Source of the DNA: JAXDTI01 sp034090045
Lineage (GTDB): Bacteria; Actinomycetota; Actinomycetes; Actinomycetales; Actinomycetaceae
Assembly (NCBI GenBank): GCA_034090045.1
Contig: JAXDTI010000003.1
Coordinates: 124,001-188,000 of the forward strand
Length of the DNA stretch: 64,000 nt
Direction of reading: 5' to 3'
The position numbers and the translations under genes are program-made. Below are positions 16,164-25,205 of the stretch, piece by piece. The notes under the pieces were generated by a model. It was given only the letters and a program-made list of their open reading frames with translations. It was not told the DNA's origin and ran no database searches. The first letter of the stretch is position 1. Each line of letters starts with the position of its first letter.

Positions 16164-17540
16164 GTGGAAGAGCAGACTGATTTTCCGATAGTTATGCGCG
16201 GTTATGACCGCGTCCAAGTTGATTTGGAACTCCAAACGTTGAATAACCAGCTCAGTGAGTTGCAGCAAAAACTCAAGAGCGTTGATCAGCGCAACGCTGA
16301 CCTCAGCGAACAGCTCGCTGATTCTCAAAAGCAGCTACGCAGTGTTGAGCGCGGCTCCTACACCGGTATTGGTGCGCGTATCGAACAGCTGCTGCGTACA
16401 GCAGAGGAACAGTCCACGGCGGTTTTGAACAAGGCAACCGCCGAGGCAGACGCACTTATGGAGAAAACTCGGCAAAACACTCAGTCGATGACGCAGCGCG
16501 CCGAAGCCGAAGCTGCCTCTCTAATTTCGGAGGCTCGCCGGGAGGCTGAAGAGCGTACCTCCACCGCCTCTACCGAGGCTGAGACGGTACTCACCAACGC
16601 CCAGCACCGTGCCGACGAGTTGGTTGCTGCCGCCGAGCGTGAGGCTTCCGCCCTGCGCGCAGAAACAAACACTCAGGTATCTGATCTGCGCGCCACCACT
16701 GACCGGGAGACCGAGCTGCAGCGCGCCCAGGCTGAAAAAGACTATGTTGAGATGCGCGTCAACGCTGAACAGGAGACAGCCCAGTTGCGTAACGACGCTG
16801 CCGCTGAAGCCCAGGCACTCCGGGAATCCTCGCTGGCTGAAGCCACGAAGACCCGAGAGACAGCTCAGGCTACTGCCGCTCAGCTACTCAATGATGCCCG
16901 CGCTGAATCTGAGAGGCTGCTCAAGGAGGCGCGCTTGGAAGCGGAAGCGGTGAAGAACGAAATCGCACAGATGCGTCAAGAAGCAGAAACCGAGATTGCT
17001 GCCGCTCGCGCCGCCGCCCGTGAGGCAGACGCTCAGGCTCACGAACAGTCCCGCTCAGAAACTACCGCTATGGTTGCCGCCGCTAAGGCGCAGGTTGCGG
17101 ATGCCGAGAAGCACCTCGGTGAGACCCTGCAGCGTGCCGAGCGGTTGCTCACCGACACCGATGCTGTCGTTCGTCGCCGCCAAGAGGATGCTCGCCGCAC
17201 TGCAGAGGCGACGATTGCGGCAGCCGAAACCGAAGCGGAGCAGACCCGCGAAGCAGCTCGCCTGGAGGCAGCTTCCGAACGTGCTGCCGCGCAACGTACC
17301 GTTGAGAAGCTGGAGCGGCAACGCGAATCCATCGCCGCATATCTGGAAGAGATGCGTGGACTGTTGGGTACCGAAACCGTGACTTCTTTGGAGGGGCTCA
17401 CCCCGATGAAGGCGCTGCCGAGTCCGGCTGCAGCACCGGTCGCGGATATCCCACCGGCACCTGCCGCTCCCACACCCGTCGAACCGATTGTTCCGAGCGA
17501 GGAATCTGCAGCTACCGACCTGTTCAGCGAAGACGAATAG
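16164..17540 (+). CDS. DivIVA/FilP-like coiled-coil protein
   Basis: 458 residues, almost entirely heptad-patterned Ala/Glu/Arg-rich coiled coil. The N-terminus (PIVMRGYDRVQVDLELQTL) resembles the DivIVA lipid-binding head, where the conserved phrase is usually F-x-RGYD-x-x-VD. The last 60 residues are Pro/Ala-rich. Actinobacterial relatives organise polar growth, cytoskeleton or septum placement. The GTG start has GAGAGGAA 5 nt upstream. It stands alone between divergent envelope genes and a strong bidirectional terminator. Whether it is a true DivIVA or a secondary coiled-coil scaffold is open; canonical Wag31 usually sits by ftsZ/sepF. Confidence 0.8.
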   Translation: MEEQTDFPIVMRGYDRVQVDLELQTLNNQLSELQQKLKSVDQRNADLSEQLADSQKQLRSVERGSYTGIGARIEQLLRTAEEQSTAVLNKATAEADALMEKTRQNTQSMTQRAEAEAASLISEARREAEERTSTASTEAETVLTNAQHRADELVAAAEREASALRAETNTQVSDLRATTDRETELQRAQAEKDYVEMRVNAEQETAQLRNDAAAEAQALRESSLAEATKTRETAQATAAQLLNDARAESERLLKEARLEAEAVKNEIAQMRQEAETEIAAARAAAREADAQAHEQSRSETTAMVAAAKAQVADAEKHLGETLQRAERLLTDTDAVVRRRQEDARRTAEATIAAAETEAEQTREAARLEAASERAAAQRTVEKLERQRESIAAYLEEMRGLLGTETVTSLEGLTPMKALPSPAAAPVADIPPAPAAPTPVEPIVPSEESAATDLFSEDE

Positions 17541-17558
17541 GTCGCGAACCCCAAAAAC

Positions 17559-17598
17559 AAACGGGGGGCGGAGCCTAATGGCTCCGCCCCCCGTTTTT
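17559..17598. terminator. Strong bidirectional terminator
   Basis: A perfect 17-bp stem (17559-17575 with 17580-17596) and TAAT loop, with T5 after it on the plus strand and T-rich sequence on the minus side. It lies between the convergent DivIVA-like and hydrolase genes. Confidence 0.93.
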
Positions 17599-17613
17599 AG
17601 GTAAAACTCGATC

Positions 17614-18384
17614 TCAAAGCTGGGTGTAGACCCTCAATATTGCGCGGGCAACTCTGCCGGGAGTTTCTATCGGCAGCAGGTGTCCTCCCTCATCGACACT
17701 CTCCACCTCCACACCCAAAGCATCAGCCATTTCCTGAGCTGATTGAGTATCAATAATCCGATCCTGACTGCCACGCATAACTGTAGCCGCAACATCAGCA
17801 TCGGTTAAAACGTCCAGACGATCCGGTCGAGCAGCCATAGCGCGCTGTGCCCAGGCGAGCGCCTCCCCGCTCGGCTGGTGTACCCAGTCAGTCAACATTT
17901 CGAGCATTTCTGGATGCTGCTGGGCGGTCTGTTCGGAAACCATACTCGGTAAATCAGCTGCAGGATCGAGGCGCCCAACCATGGCCTGAACCGATAGCTC
18001 CACCCGTTGAGCACGTTTTTCGGCACTATCGGCACGCGCAGAAGTCCCTAATAATACTATTCCACGAACCAGTTTCGGGTGCCGCTGCAGCATGGCCAAA
18101 GCGGTGTAGCCGCCCATAGAACAGCCACACACCAGCGCCGTTGATGCGCCTCGGGAGATAACTGCCTGGGCAACCAGGTCGGAGTAAACTTCGAGCGAAG
18201 GGGAATCCAATACTGCTGGTGAATCACCGAAACCCGGGGGATCAATTGAAATAATCGGCACGCCCTCTATTCGACGTGCTACGCCTTCCCACATTCGGTG
18301 GTCAAAAGGATAGGCAGGTAAAAGCACCACAGCCGGGTGACCGGGAGCCAATGTGATATCTTTCGTATGGATCGCAATGTCCAC
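17614..18384 (-). CDS. Alpha/beta hydrolase
   Basis: 256 residues of the alpha/beta hydrolase fold. The oxyanion region (LLPAYPFDHRMW), the nucleophile elbow GCSMGG, and a C-terminal DRIIDTQSAQ aspartate region followed by GGHLLPIE (catalytic His) make a complete Ser-Asp-His set. The substrate is unknown. It starts at a GTG with AGGAGG 7 nt upstream and follows nagA by 35 bases, so it is probably co-transcribed with it; no functional link is obvious. Confidence 0.85.
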   Translation of the reverse strand: MDIAIHTKDITLAPGHPAVVLLPAYPFDHRMWEGVARRIEGVPIISIDPPGFGDSPAVLDSPSLEVYSDLVAQAVISRGASTALVCGCSMGGYTALAMLQRHPKLVRGIVLLGTSARADSAEKRAQRVELSVQAMVGRLDPAADLPSMVSEQTAQQHPEMLEMLTDWVHQPSGEALAWAQRAMAARPDRLDVLTDADVAATVMRGSQDRIIDTQSAQEMADALGVEVESVDEGGHLLPIETPGRVARAILRVYTQL

Positions 18385-18419
18385 CCGATAACCTCCTCGT
18401 CTCGACTGAAACTAGCTTA

Positions 18420-19637
18420 TCAGCTGTTCACCAGCTCACCTTTTCGATACACCTCAATAGGATTCAAATTGGGGTCGGTAACAATCAGATCGCCTCGTTT
18501 GCCGACAACCAAGCCACCGAGACTCTCATCACCGATAATACGGGCCCCGCTGACCGAAGCACAATAAACCGCATCAACCATCGGGATACCGGCTGCGGTC
18601 ACGATTTTGATTTGATCGAGCAGATGCGAGGTGCCCCCCGCTATATTGCCGCCCTCAACCAGGGTAGCTACCCCATCTGCGACCTTTACCGCTTGCACAC
18701 CCAACACATAGTCGCCATCTGCCAGTCCGGCCGCCGCCATAGCATCGGTTACAAGAGCGATATTTTCCCTGCCGAGCAGGTCATATACTCCCCGAACCAT
18801 ATCCGGGGCAACATGCACACCGTCACCAATTAGCTCTACCATTACTCCTCCGGAAACCGAATCATCGAGAATTTCCATAATCGGACCGGGGTCGCGGTGA
18901 TGCATCGGTGCCATCCCGTTAAACAGATGGGTTATTGTAGCCCGAGGGCAGCGCGGATTAGGTGTGTGAGCCAGCATCTCCCGAGTCTCGCGGAGAGTCT
19001 CACGCATATGTTTAGCATCCGTATCGGTATGACCGAAACTGGGCAGCGCGCCATTGCTCAACAGCGTGTCCACTACACCCCCAGAACCATTCACGTATGG
19101 TTTTTCAGGGGCGATGGTCATAGTCACCGCATATCCGCGAGAAGCAATAATCAATTCCCTAGTGAGAGCCGGATTCGGTGCTTGAATATGTTCGGCACTT
19201 TGTGCTCCACGGTGATTATAGGCAACGAAAGGCCCCTCGAAATGAATACCTTCCAATTCCCCACTGACACAGACTTCAGCTAGCAACTCGGCCCTCTCCC
19301 TTAACACCATAGGAGAATCGGTCACCAGCGAAGCCACCATAGCAGTCGTGCCGTGACGACGATGCTCCTTGATAGCGGTCAATACCTGCTCACGTGTCTC
19401 GGCATTCGGGAAAGATTCACCACCGCCGCCGTGACAGTGAACATCAACCAGACCGGGCAGAATATAGCGGTCATCGGTGGGTGCTGAAGCTGCCAATACC
19501 TCATCGCCGTAACCGGCATCCGCAGCTTCAATAGACTCCCCTATCCAGGCGATAACTCCGCCATCGAGAACCACAACTCCATCGTCAATAATCGTATTCG
19601 GGGTGACGACACGCCCTCTAAATGTTTTCACAGTCAT
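18420..19637 (-). CDS. nagA: N-acetylglucosamine-6-phosphate deacetylase
   Basis: 405 residues; converts GlcNAc-6-P to glucosamine-6-P and acetate in amino-sugar and peptidoglycan recycling. It is an amidohydrolase with the metal-site HxH in VDVHCHGGGG, FEGPFV, FGHTDTD, HLFNGMAPMHHRDPG and the catalytic Asp in LVTDAMAAAG. No nagB is adjacent in the window. The PTS at 41444-43574 is of the family that includes GlcNAc importers and may supply the substrate, but that is inference. The promoter places the transcription start at the ATG. Confidence 0.95.
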   Translation of the reverse strand: MTVKTFRGRVVTPNTIIDDGVVVLDGGVIAWIGESIEAADAGYGDEVLAASAPTDDRYILPGLVDVHCHGGGGESFPNAETREQVLTAIKEHRRHGTTAMVASLVTDSPMVLRERAELLAEVCVSGELEGIHFEGPFVAYNHRGAQSAEHIQAPNPALTRELIIASRGYAVTMTIAPEKPYVNGSGGVVDTLLSNGALPSFGHTDTDAKHMRETLRETREMLAHTPNPRCPRATITHLFNGMAPMHHRDPGPIMEILDDSVSGGVMVELIGDGVHVAPDMVRGVYDLLGRENIALVTDAMAAAGLADGDYVLGVQAVKVADGVATLVEGGNIAGGTSHLLDQIKIVTAAGIPMVDAVYCASVSGARIIGDESLGGLVVGKRGDLIVTDPNLNPIEVYRKGELVNS

Positions 19638-19644
19638 AACACCA

Positions 19645-19673
19645 ATTATCTCCTAAGCTGTAGGCTATTTCAG
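19645..19673 (-). promoter_or_regulatory. nagA promoter, leaderless spacing
   Basis: Minus-strand CTGAAA (-35, 19673-19668), 17 nt, GATAAT (-10, 19650-19645), 7 nt, ATG. An AGGAG overlaps the -10 but is 12 nt from the ATG, so it is unlikely to act as a Shine-Dalgarno sequence. Confidence 0.65.
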
Positions 19674-19681
19674 GTTATTTA

Positions 19682-19715
19682 CACGGATTAGCGCCGTATC
19701 AGATTCGGCTCCGTG
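19682..19715 (-). terminator. Possible terminator after nucS
   Basis: CACGG (19682-19686) pairs with CCGTG (19711-19715), extended by an inner stem with bulges. It lies just past the nucS stop and just before the nagA promoter. The tail (TAAATAA) is weak. Confidence 0.4.
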
Positions 19716-19720
19716 ATTCG

Positions 19721-20419
19721 TCAAAAAAGCCGAGAGTCCGGGTCGTCAAGACCGCGCATCGCATCATAGTCAAGCACCAGGCATTCGATACCTCGATCCT
19801 CGGCGAGGGTACGTGCCTGCGGTTTGATTACTTGAGCCGCGAATATCCCTCGAATATCACTGAGCAGCGGATCCCTACCAAGCAGCTCCAAATACCTGGT
19901 GAGCTGCTCAACACCATCAATCTCGCCGCGTCGCTTAACCTCGATTATCACGTGGTGCCGCTCGGGGTCAAGCACCATCAGATCAACCGGGCCGATCGGT
20001 GTTGGATACTCTCTGCGCACCAGTTCATATCCGCTACCTAGAATCTGGGGAACCTGCTGGGCGAGCAGCTCTTGGAGGTGGGACTCAACCCCATCCTTTG
20101 CCAGCCCCGGATCCACCCCGAGCTCCATTTCATAATCGTGACCTATCTCAAAAAGGCGTATCACCAGGGTATCTGTACTTTTAACTGACCGAACAGTCCA
20201 AATTGCCTGCACGCCATCGGCAACTTGGGACTCCTCGGGTTCATCCTCGGTGAGTGTGCAAGGCGGCATCATCCAGTTCAGGGGTTTATAGGATCCCCCG
20301 TCAGAATGTAGCAGCACAGAACCGTCTGCTTTTACCATAATCAGGCGCCAAGCCGGCGCCAGATGAGCATCTAACCTGCCGGAATAATCAACCTCGCAGC
20401 GGGCAAAAACCACACGCAT
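19721..20419 (-). CDS. nucS: NucS mismatch-specific endonuclease
   Basis: 232 residues. NucS (EndoMS) cuts both strands at mismatches and replaces MutS/MutL mismatch repair in most actinobacteria. The N-terminal DNA-binding domain (SGRLDAHLAPAWRLIMVKADGSV) is followed by a RecB-like nuclease with GPVDLMVLD, IIEVKRRG and QLTRYLELL (Asp, Glu-x-Lys and Gln of the active site). The C-terminus ends in DSRLF, resembling the sliding-clamp-binding tail reported for this family. Its position after the ATP synthase block and DUF2550 follows the conserved order. Confidence 0.94.
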   Translation of the reverse strand: MRVVFARCEVDYSGRLDAHLAPAWRLIMVKADGSVLLHSDGGSYKPLNWMMPPCTLTEDEPEESQVADGVQAIWTVRSVKSTDTLVIRLFEIGHDYEMELGVDPGLAKDGVESHLQELLAQQVPQILGSGYELVRREYPTPIGPVDLMVLDPERHHVIIEVKRRGEIDGVEQLTRYLELLGRDPLLSDIRGIFAAQVIKPQARTLAEDRGIECLVLDYDAMRGLDDPDSRLF

Positions 20420-20451
20420 TACTCTTTAGCGTCCTCTCGAATAAAGCACGA

Positions 20452-20898
20452 TTACGCTAGCGGATGCGGCGGCAGCGCCTCCACCCACGCAACCAGCGCG
20501 GAATGATTAGCTTCCGGCAGGAACAGCTCGAAATCACCGTCAGGATAGCTCACCGGCAACGCCAACCACCGTTCACCACTATCGACTATGCGTTCCCGAC
20601 CGTGCCCAAATTCAATACGGGAACGCTGCCAGCGGTGATTCGGGCTGAGACGTGACGAATACAGGGAATACCAAAGCAGCTCGGTGTTCTGATAGCGTGC
20701 AAAACCGCGTTTCCAGCGCTGCCCCGGTATCCGCACAGAGCAGATAAAAAAGGTTGTGAAACGCAGCACCCATAACAGCCGTATGAAATAGGTTAGCACA
20801 ACCAACGCCACCACCAGCGCAAGCAGCGCCAGCACCCAGGGAAGAACCGAAGCGAAAATCAACGGCACTCCCCCAGCATGGTCAGTCCAAAACCACAT
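20452..20898 (-). CDS. DUF2550 membrane protein
   Basis: 148 residues with one long hydrophobic segment at about 12-42, then a basic domain of about 100 residues (RIPGQRWKRGFARY, LLWYSLYSSRLSPNHRW). It matches the DUF2550 proteins found directly after atpC throughout actinobacteria. Function is unknown; the position suggests a link to ATP synthase or simply an inherited operon partner. It overlaps the end of atpC by 17 bases in another frame. Confidence 0.85.
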   Translation of the reverse strand: MWFWTDHAGGVPLIFASVLPWVLALLALVVALVVLTYFIRLLWVLRFTTFFICSVRIPGQRWKRGFARYQNTELLWYSLYSSRLSPNHRWQRSRIEFGHGRERIVDSGERWLALPVSYPDGDFELFLPEANHSALVAWVEALPPHPLA

Positions 20899-21127
20899 TC
20901 ACCAGGTCGGTGTCAACTGAGATAAAACCGTTCTCCACATCGAAACTAATCCTGTCACCGGAACTGGGAGCAATCTCCACTGTTCCGGATTGCAGGGCAG
21001 CGAGCAGCGGCTGCCGACCGGGCAGCACGCCAACGGAGCCTGACATGGAGGGAGCCGAGATGTAACTCGCCTCACCCTCCCAGAGAACTTCGCGGTGGTT
21101 GACCACCATCACCTGCAACGATGCCAT
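20882..21127 (-). CDS. atpC: ATP synthase epsilon subunit, short form
   Basis: 81 residues, against about 120-140 for most bacteria. The sequence covers only the N-terminal beta-sandwich (MVVNHREVLWEGEASYISAPSMSGSVGVLPGRQPLL and the closing strands to VNVVLD). The C-terminal two-helix domain that can brake ATP hydrolysis is missing. The stop is followed directly by the next gene in another frame, so no remnant of the helices is seen. It is the last Fo/F1 gene, 6 bases after atpD. The beta-sandwich alone should still link gamma to the c-ring. Confidence 0.92.
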   Translation of the reverse strand: MASLQVMVVNHREVLWEGEASYISAPSMSGSVGVLPGRQPLLAALQSGTVEIAPSSGDRISFDVENGFISVDTDLVNVVLD

Positions 21128-21133
21128 GATCTA

Positions 21134-22579
21134 TCAGGATTCCTTCTGCAGCTTAGCCCAGTTGCTCTCAAGATCCTCAATGCCACCGATATTAAAGAAC
21201 GCCTGCTCCGGAATGTGATCGTACTTTCCTTCACAGATACGTTTGAAAGCTTCAACGGTCTCCTCCAGTGGCACGGTCGAACCGGGAACACCGGTGAACT
21301 TCTCGGCCATATAGGTGTTTTGCGACAGGAACTGTTCGATACGGCGAGCCCGAGCGACAGTAACCTTGTCCTCTTCGGAAAGCTCGTCTACACCCAGAAT
21401 CGCTATGATATCCTGCAGTTCCTTATTCTTTTGCAGAATCGACTTCACCCAGGTTGCAACCTGATAGTGTTCCTCACCGACATATTCGGGGGCGAGAATA
21501 CGGGAAGTAGATGCCAGGGGATCCACCGCCGGGTACAGACCCCGGGAAGCAATGTCACGAGAAAGCTCGGTAGTTGCATCCAGGTGGGCGAACGTTGTCG
21601 CCGGTGCCGGGTCAGTATAGTCATCGGCCGGCACGTAAATCGCCTGTAGCGAAGTGATCGAGTGACCACCAGCGGAGGTGATACGCTCCTGCAAAATACC
21701 CATCTCGTCAGCCAGGTTCGGCTGGTAACCCACCGCTGAAGGCATACGGCCCAGCAGTGTGGAAACCTCAGAACCGGCCTGGGTGAAACGGAAAATGTTG
21801 TCGATGAACAAAAGCACGTCCTGATTCTGCACATCACGGAAATACTCCGCCATGGTCAGACCGGTCAGCGCGATACGCAGACGGGTCCCCGGCGGTTCAT
21901 CCATCTGACCGAAAACCAGTGCGGTCTTGTCGAACACACCGGCCTCTTCCATCTCATGAATCAGGTCGTTACCCTCACGAGTACGTTCACCAACACCGGC
22001 AAACACCGACACGCCACCATGATCCTGGGCGACACGCTGAATCATCTCCTGGATCAGAACTGTCTTTCCCACCCCGGCACCACCGAAGAGACCGATCTTT
22101 CCGCCCTGAACGTAGGGGGTCAAAAGGTCAATAACCTTGATACCGGTTTCGAACATTTGGGTCTTGGACTCCAGTTGGTCGAAAGTCGGGGGCTGACGGT
22201 GAATAGGCCAGCGCTCCTTGATTTCGAGTTCCTCACCATTTTTCAGGTTCAAGCACTCACCAATCACGTTGAACACGTGCCCCTTTGTGACATCACCAAC
22301 CGGAACCGAAATCGGCGAGCCGGTATCACGAACCTCCTGGCCACGCACCAGACCATCAGTAGGCTTCAGCGCGGTACAACGCACCAAATTATCTCCCAGG
22401 TACTGGGCGACCTCCAGAGTAAGGATGGATTCGGCGGTGCCATCGGCAGTAGCCGCAATCGTGGTCTCCAGCGCGTTATACATATCGGGCATCCGATCTG
22501 CCGGGAACTCGACATCCACAATCGAGCCGGTGACTCGGGCAACCCGCCCTTTCGAGAACTCTTTCTCTTTATCTGCCAT
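21134..22579 (-). CDS. atpD: ATP synthase F1 beta subunit
   Basis: 481 residues; catalytic nucleotide-binding subunit. Walker A GGAGVGKT, the catalytic glutamate region GVGERTREGND, Walker B LLFIDNIFRFTQAGSE, and the DELSEED-like loop GVDELSEEDK are all present. It lies in the order atpA-G-D-C with an 18-base gap after atpG. Confidence 0.98.
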   Translation of the reverse strand: MADKEKEFSKGRVARVTGSIVDVEFPADRMPDMYNALETTIAATADGTAESILTLEVAQYLGDNLVRCTALKPTDGLVRGQEVRDTGSPISVPVGDVTKGHVFNVIGECLNLKNGEELEIKERWPIHRQPPTFDQLESKTQMFETGIKVIDLLTPYVQGGKIGLFGGAGVGKTVLIQEMIQRVAQDHGGVSVFAGVGERTREGNDLIHEMEEAGVFDKTALVFGQMDEPPGTRLRIALTGLTMAEYFRDVQNQDVLLFIDNIFRFTQAGSEVSTLLGRMPSAVGYQPNLADEMGILQERITSAGGHSITSLQAIYVPADDYTDPAPATTFAHLDATTELSRDIASRGLYPAVDPLASTSRILAPEYVGEEHYQVATWVKSILQKNKELQDIIAILGVDELSEEDKVTVARARRIEQFLSQNTYMAEKFTGVPGSTVPLEETVEAFKRICEGKYDHIPEQAFFNIGGIEDLESNWAKLQKES

Positions 22580-22597
22580 TTTCCTATTCCTTTATTC

Positions 22598-23527
22598 CTA
22601 ATTGCTGGCCAGTGCGTCAGCGCCGGACACGATTTCTGTGATTTCGGTTGTGATTTCGGCCTGCCGAGCGGAGTTCGCGAGGCGGGTGTATTTACCAATC
22701 AATTCCTGGGCATTGTCATTGGCGGTGTGCATAGCCCGCTGCCGGTTAGCCAGCTCCGAAGCCGCTGACTGTAGCAGGGCGTTGCGAATACGACTCTTGA
22801 CATACATGGGCAGCAGCATCGCCAACACCTCATCAGCGGAGGGCTCGAAGTCATACAGTGGCAGCACATTCCCGGAATCGGTATTCGTGAAATTATCGGA
22901 GAAGTGCAGCTCCTGCGCCTCGGTCTCGTCCACCACTTTCATCGGCAAGATTTTGCGAATCTCGGGTGTCTGGCGAACCATATTGTGGAAACGCGTAAAC
23001 ACGATATGAAGCTCGTCCACACCACCCTCATCAGCGGGTGCCAAGAAGTGCTCCAGCAGGGTCTGGGCAATATCATCTGCGGTATCCGGATCGGGTGAAT
23101 CAGAATGCCCCATCCATTCTTTTTCCACCTCAACACCACGGAAATGATAGTAGCTTTGTGCCCGACGACCGGAAGTAAAAAGCATCGGTTCTTTACCGCG
23201 TTCACGCAGTTCCTCGATGTGATTGTCGGTGGCACGCAGAATCGTTGCGCTATAGGCACCGGCCATGCCGCGATCAGAAGTGACGGCCAACACCGCCACT
23301 CGATTCGTGTCACTACGTTCCTTTAACATCGGGTGCTCCATATTGGAGTGCATCGCCACTGCGGCGACCGCCTTTGTCAAAGCAACATCGAAGGGGTTTG
23401 CGAAAGAAGCCTGTTCGCGTGCTTTCGCAATACGCGAAGCCGCGATGAGCTCCATCGCCCGAAACACCTTTGCCAGTGTCTCGGTTGACCTGATTCGCTG
23501 TTTATAAACGCGTTGCTGTCCGCCCAC
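22598..23527 (-). CDS. atpG: ATP synthase F1 gamma subunit
   Basis: 309 residues; central rotor shaft. The conserved N-terminal helix (RVYKQRIRSTETLAKVFRAMELIAASRI) and the C-terminal helix (RQRAMHTANDNAQELI... ARQAEITTEITEIVSGADAL) are present. It starts at a GTG 4 bases after the atpA stop. The length is at the upper end for bacteria because of a middle insertion containing DSPDPDTADD. Confidence 0.97.
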   Translation of the reverse strand: MGGQQRVYKQRIRSTETLAKVFRAMELIAASRIAKAREQASFANPFDVALTKAVAAVAMHSNMEHPMLKERSDTNRVAVLAVTSDRGMAGAYSATILRATDNHIEELRERGKEPMLFTSGRRAQSYYHFRGVEVEKEWMGHSDSPDPDTADDIAQTLLEHFLAPADEGGVDELHIVFTRFHNMVRQTPEIRKILPMKVVDETEAQELHFSDNFTNTDSGNVLPLYDFEPSADEVLAMLLPMYVKSRIRNALLQSAASELANRQRAMHTANDNAQELIGKYTRLANSARQAEITTEITEIVSGADALASN

Positions 23528-23531
23528 TTAG

Positions 23532-25169
23532 CTAGCCTCGCTTACCCCGGTGGATCTCTTCTTCGGTTCTGTCTGCCTCAACCTCTGCCTCGGGTTCGGC
23601 AACATCGACTCCGAGCACACCCTCACCCGAGAGGAAACGGTTGCGGAACTCGCCGATGGCTTTCTCCAGTACGGCAACCCGTTCATCATTCCATTCACCA
23701 TCAGCGGCAAGCTGGTCGGTGATATCGGTGTTGTTGTGCAGATACTCTAACCAGCCACTCTCAAAACGGTGCACATCGGAAACCGGCACGTCATCGAGAT
23801 AACCGTTGGTGCCAGCCCAGATTGAGCAGACCTGATCGGGCATTGAATACGGAGTGGACTGCGGTTGCTTCAGCAGCTCCATCAGACGCTCACCTCGGTT
23901 AAGCTGGCGTTTCGTGGTCGCATCCAGATCGGAGGCAAACATCGCGAACGCCGCCATCGAACGGTACTGCGCCAGGGTAATCTTCAGCGTTCCCGATACT
24001 TTCTTCATTGCCTTTACCTGGGCGTCACCGCCGACACGAGACACCGAGATACCGACATCAACTGCCGGACGCTGGTTGGCATTGAACAGATCAGACTGCA
24101 GGAATATCTGCCCATCGGTGATTGAGATTACGTTCGTCGGAATATAGGCCGAAACGTCATTAGCTTTCGTTTCGATAATCGGCAAACCGGTCATGGAGCC
24201 GCCACCAAGCTCCTCAGAAAGTTTCGCGCAGCGCTCCAGCAACCGGGAATGCAAGTAGAAAACGTCACCGGGATAGGCCTCACGCCCCGGCGGGCGACGC
24301 AGCAGCAAGGAAACCGCACGATATGCCTCCGCCTGTTTCGAAAGGTCATCGAAAACAATCAGGACATGCTTACCCTGGTACATCCAGTGCTGACCGATAG
24401 CGGAACCGGTATAGGGAGCCAGGTACTTGAAACCGGCGGGGTCAGAAGCCGGAGATGCAATGATGGTCGTGTATTCCATCGCTCCGGAAGCCTCCAGAGC
24501 ACCACGAACCGAGGCAATAGTTGACCCCTTCTGACCGACAGCCACATAGATACAGCGAACCTGCTTTGCGGGGTCTCCGGACTCCCAATTCTCGCGCTGG
24601 TTCATAATCGCATCCAAAGCGATAGCGGTCTTTCCGGTTTGGCGGTCACCAATAATGAGCTGCCGCTGACCACGACCGATCGGAATCATAGAGTCAATAG
24701 CTTTCAAGCCGGTCATCAGCGGCTCGTTCACAGATTTACGCATCATCACGCCGGGAGCTTGGAGCTCCAGGGCGCGGCGCCCCTCCAAGTTTTGAATCTC
24801 ACCGAGACCATCAAGGGGTTTGCCCATCGGATCAACAACACGACCGAGATAGCCGTCGCCAACCGGCACGGAAAGCACGTCACCGGTACGACGCACCTCC
24901 TGCCCCTCCTCGATACCGGAGAAATCCCCGAGCACGATACAACCCAGCTCCCGGGTATCCAGGTTCATCGCCAGTCCGAGAGTGCCGTCAGCGAACTTGA
25001 CCAGCTCGTTGGCCATCACGCCGGGCAACCCCTCAACATGGGCTATACCATCGGCGGCCTGAACCACGTAACCGATTTCCTCCTCGGTTGAGCGGGTCGG
25101 CTCGTAGGACTCTACGAATCCACTCAGCGCATCCCGGATCTGATCCGGCGCGATTGCTAATTCAGCCAT
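23532..25169 (-). CDS. atpA: ATP synthase F1 alpha subunit
   Basis: 545 residues; non-catalytic nucleotide-binding subunit. Walker A GDRQTGKT, VLIVFDDLSKQAEAYR, and the conserved SVSRVGGDAQ with the arginine that contacts the catalytic site. An acidic C-terminal extension (about 30 residues rich in Glu) follows the usual end, as in many actinobacteria. Confidence 0.98.
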   Translation of the reverse strand: MAELAIAPDQIRDALSGFVESYEPTRSTEEEIGYVVQAADGIAHVEGLPGVMANELVKFADGTLGLAMNLDTRELGCIVLGDFSGIEEGQEVRRTGDVLSVPVGDGYLGRVVDPMGKPLDGLGEIQNLEGRRALELQAPGVMMRKSVNEPLMTGLKAIDSMIPIGRGQRQLIIGDRQTGKTAIALDAIMNQRENWESGDPAKQVRCIYVAVGQKGSTIASVRGALEASGAMEYTTIIASPASDPAGFKYLAPYTGSAIGQHWMYQGKHVLIVFDDLSKQAEAYRAVSLLLRRPPGREAYPGDVFYLHSRLLERCAKLSEELGGGSMTGLPIIETKANDVSAYIPTNVISITDGQIFLQSDLFNANQRPAVDVGISVSRVGGDAQVKAMKKVSGTLKITLAQYRSMAAFAMFASDLDATTKRQLNRGERLMELLKQPQSTPYSMPDQVCSIWAGTNGYLDDVPVSDVHRFESGWLEYLHNNTDITDQLAADGEWNDERVAVLEKAIGEFRNRFLSGEGVLGVDVAEPEAEVEADRTEEEIHRGKRG

Positions 25170-25205
25170 ATTTCCTATTCCTCTTTTATTTCCGCTGCTT
25201 GCCGG

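Noticed and set aside
21956..22768. 270-codon plus-strand open frame opposite atpD and atpG
   Set aside because: Shadow of the ATP synthase genes; composition is that of a non-coding complement.
23532..25169. Glu-rich C-terminal extension of AtpA as a possible fusion
   Set aside because: An acidic tail of this kind is common in actinobacterial alpha subunits, and no separate domain is recognisable.
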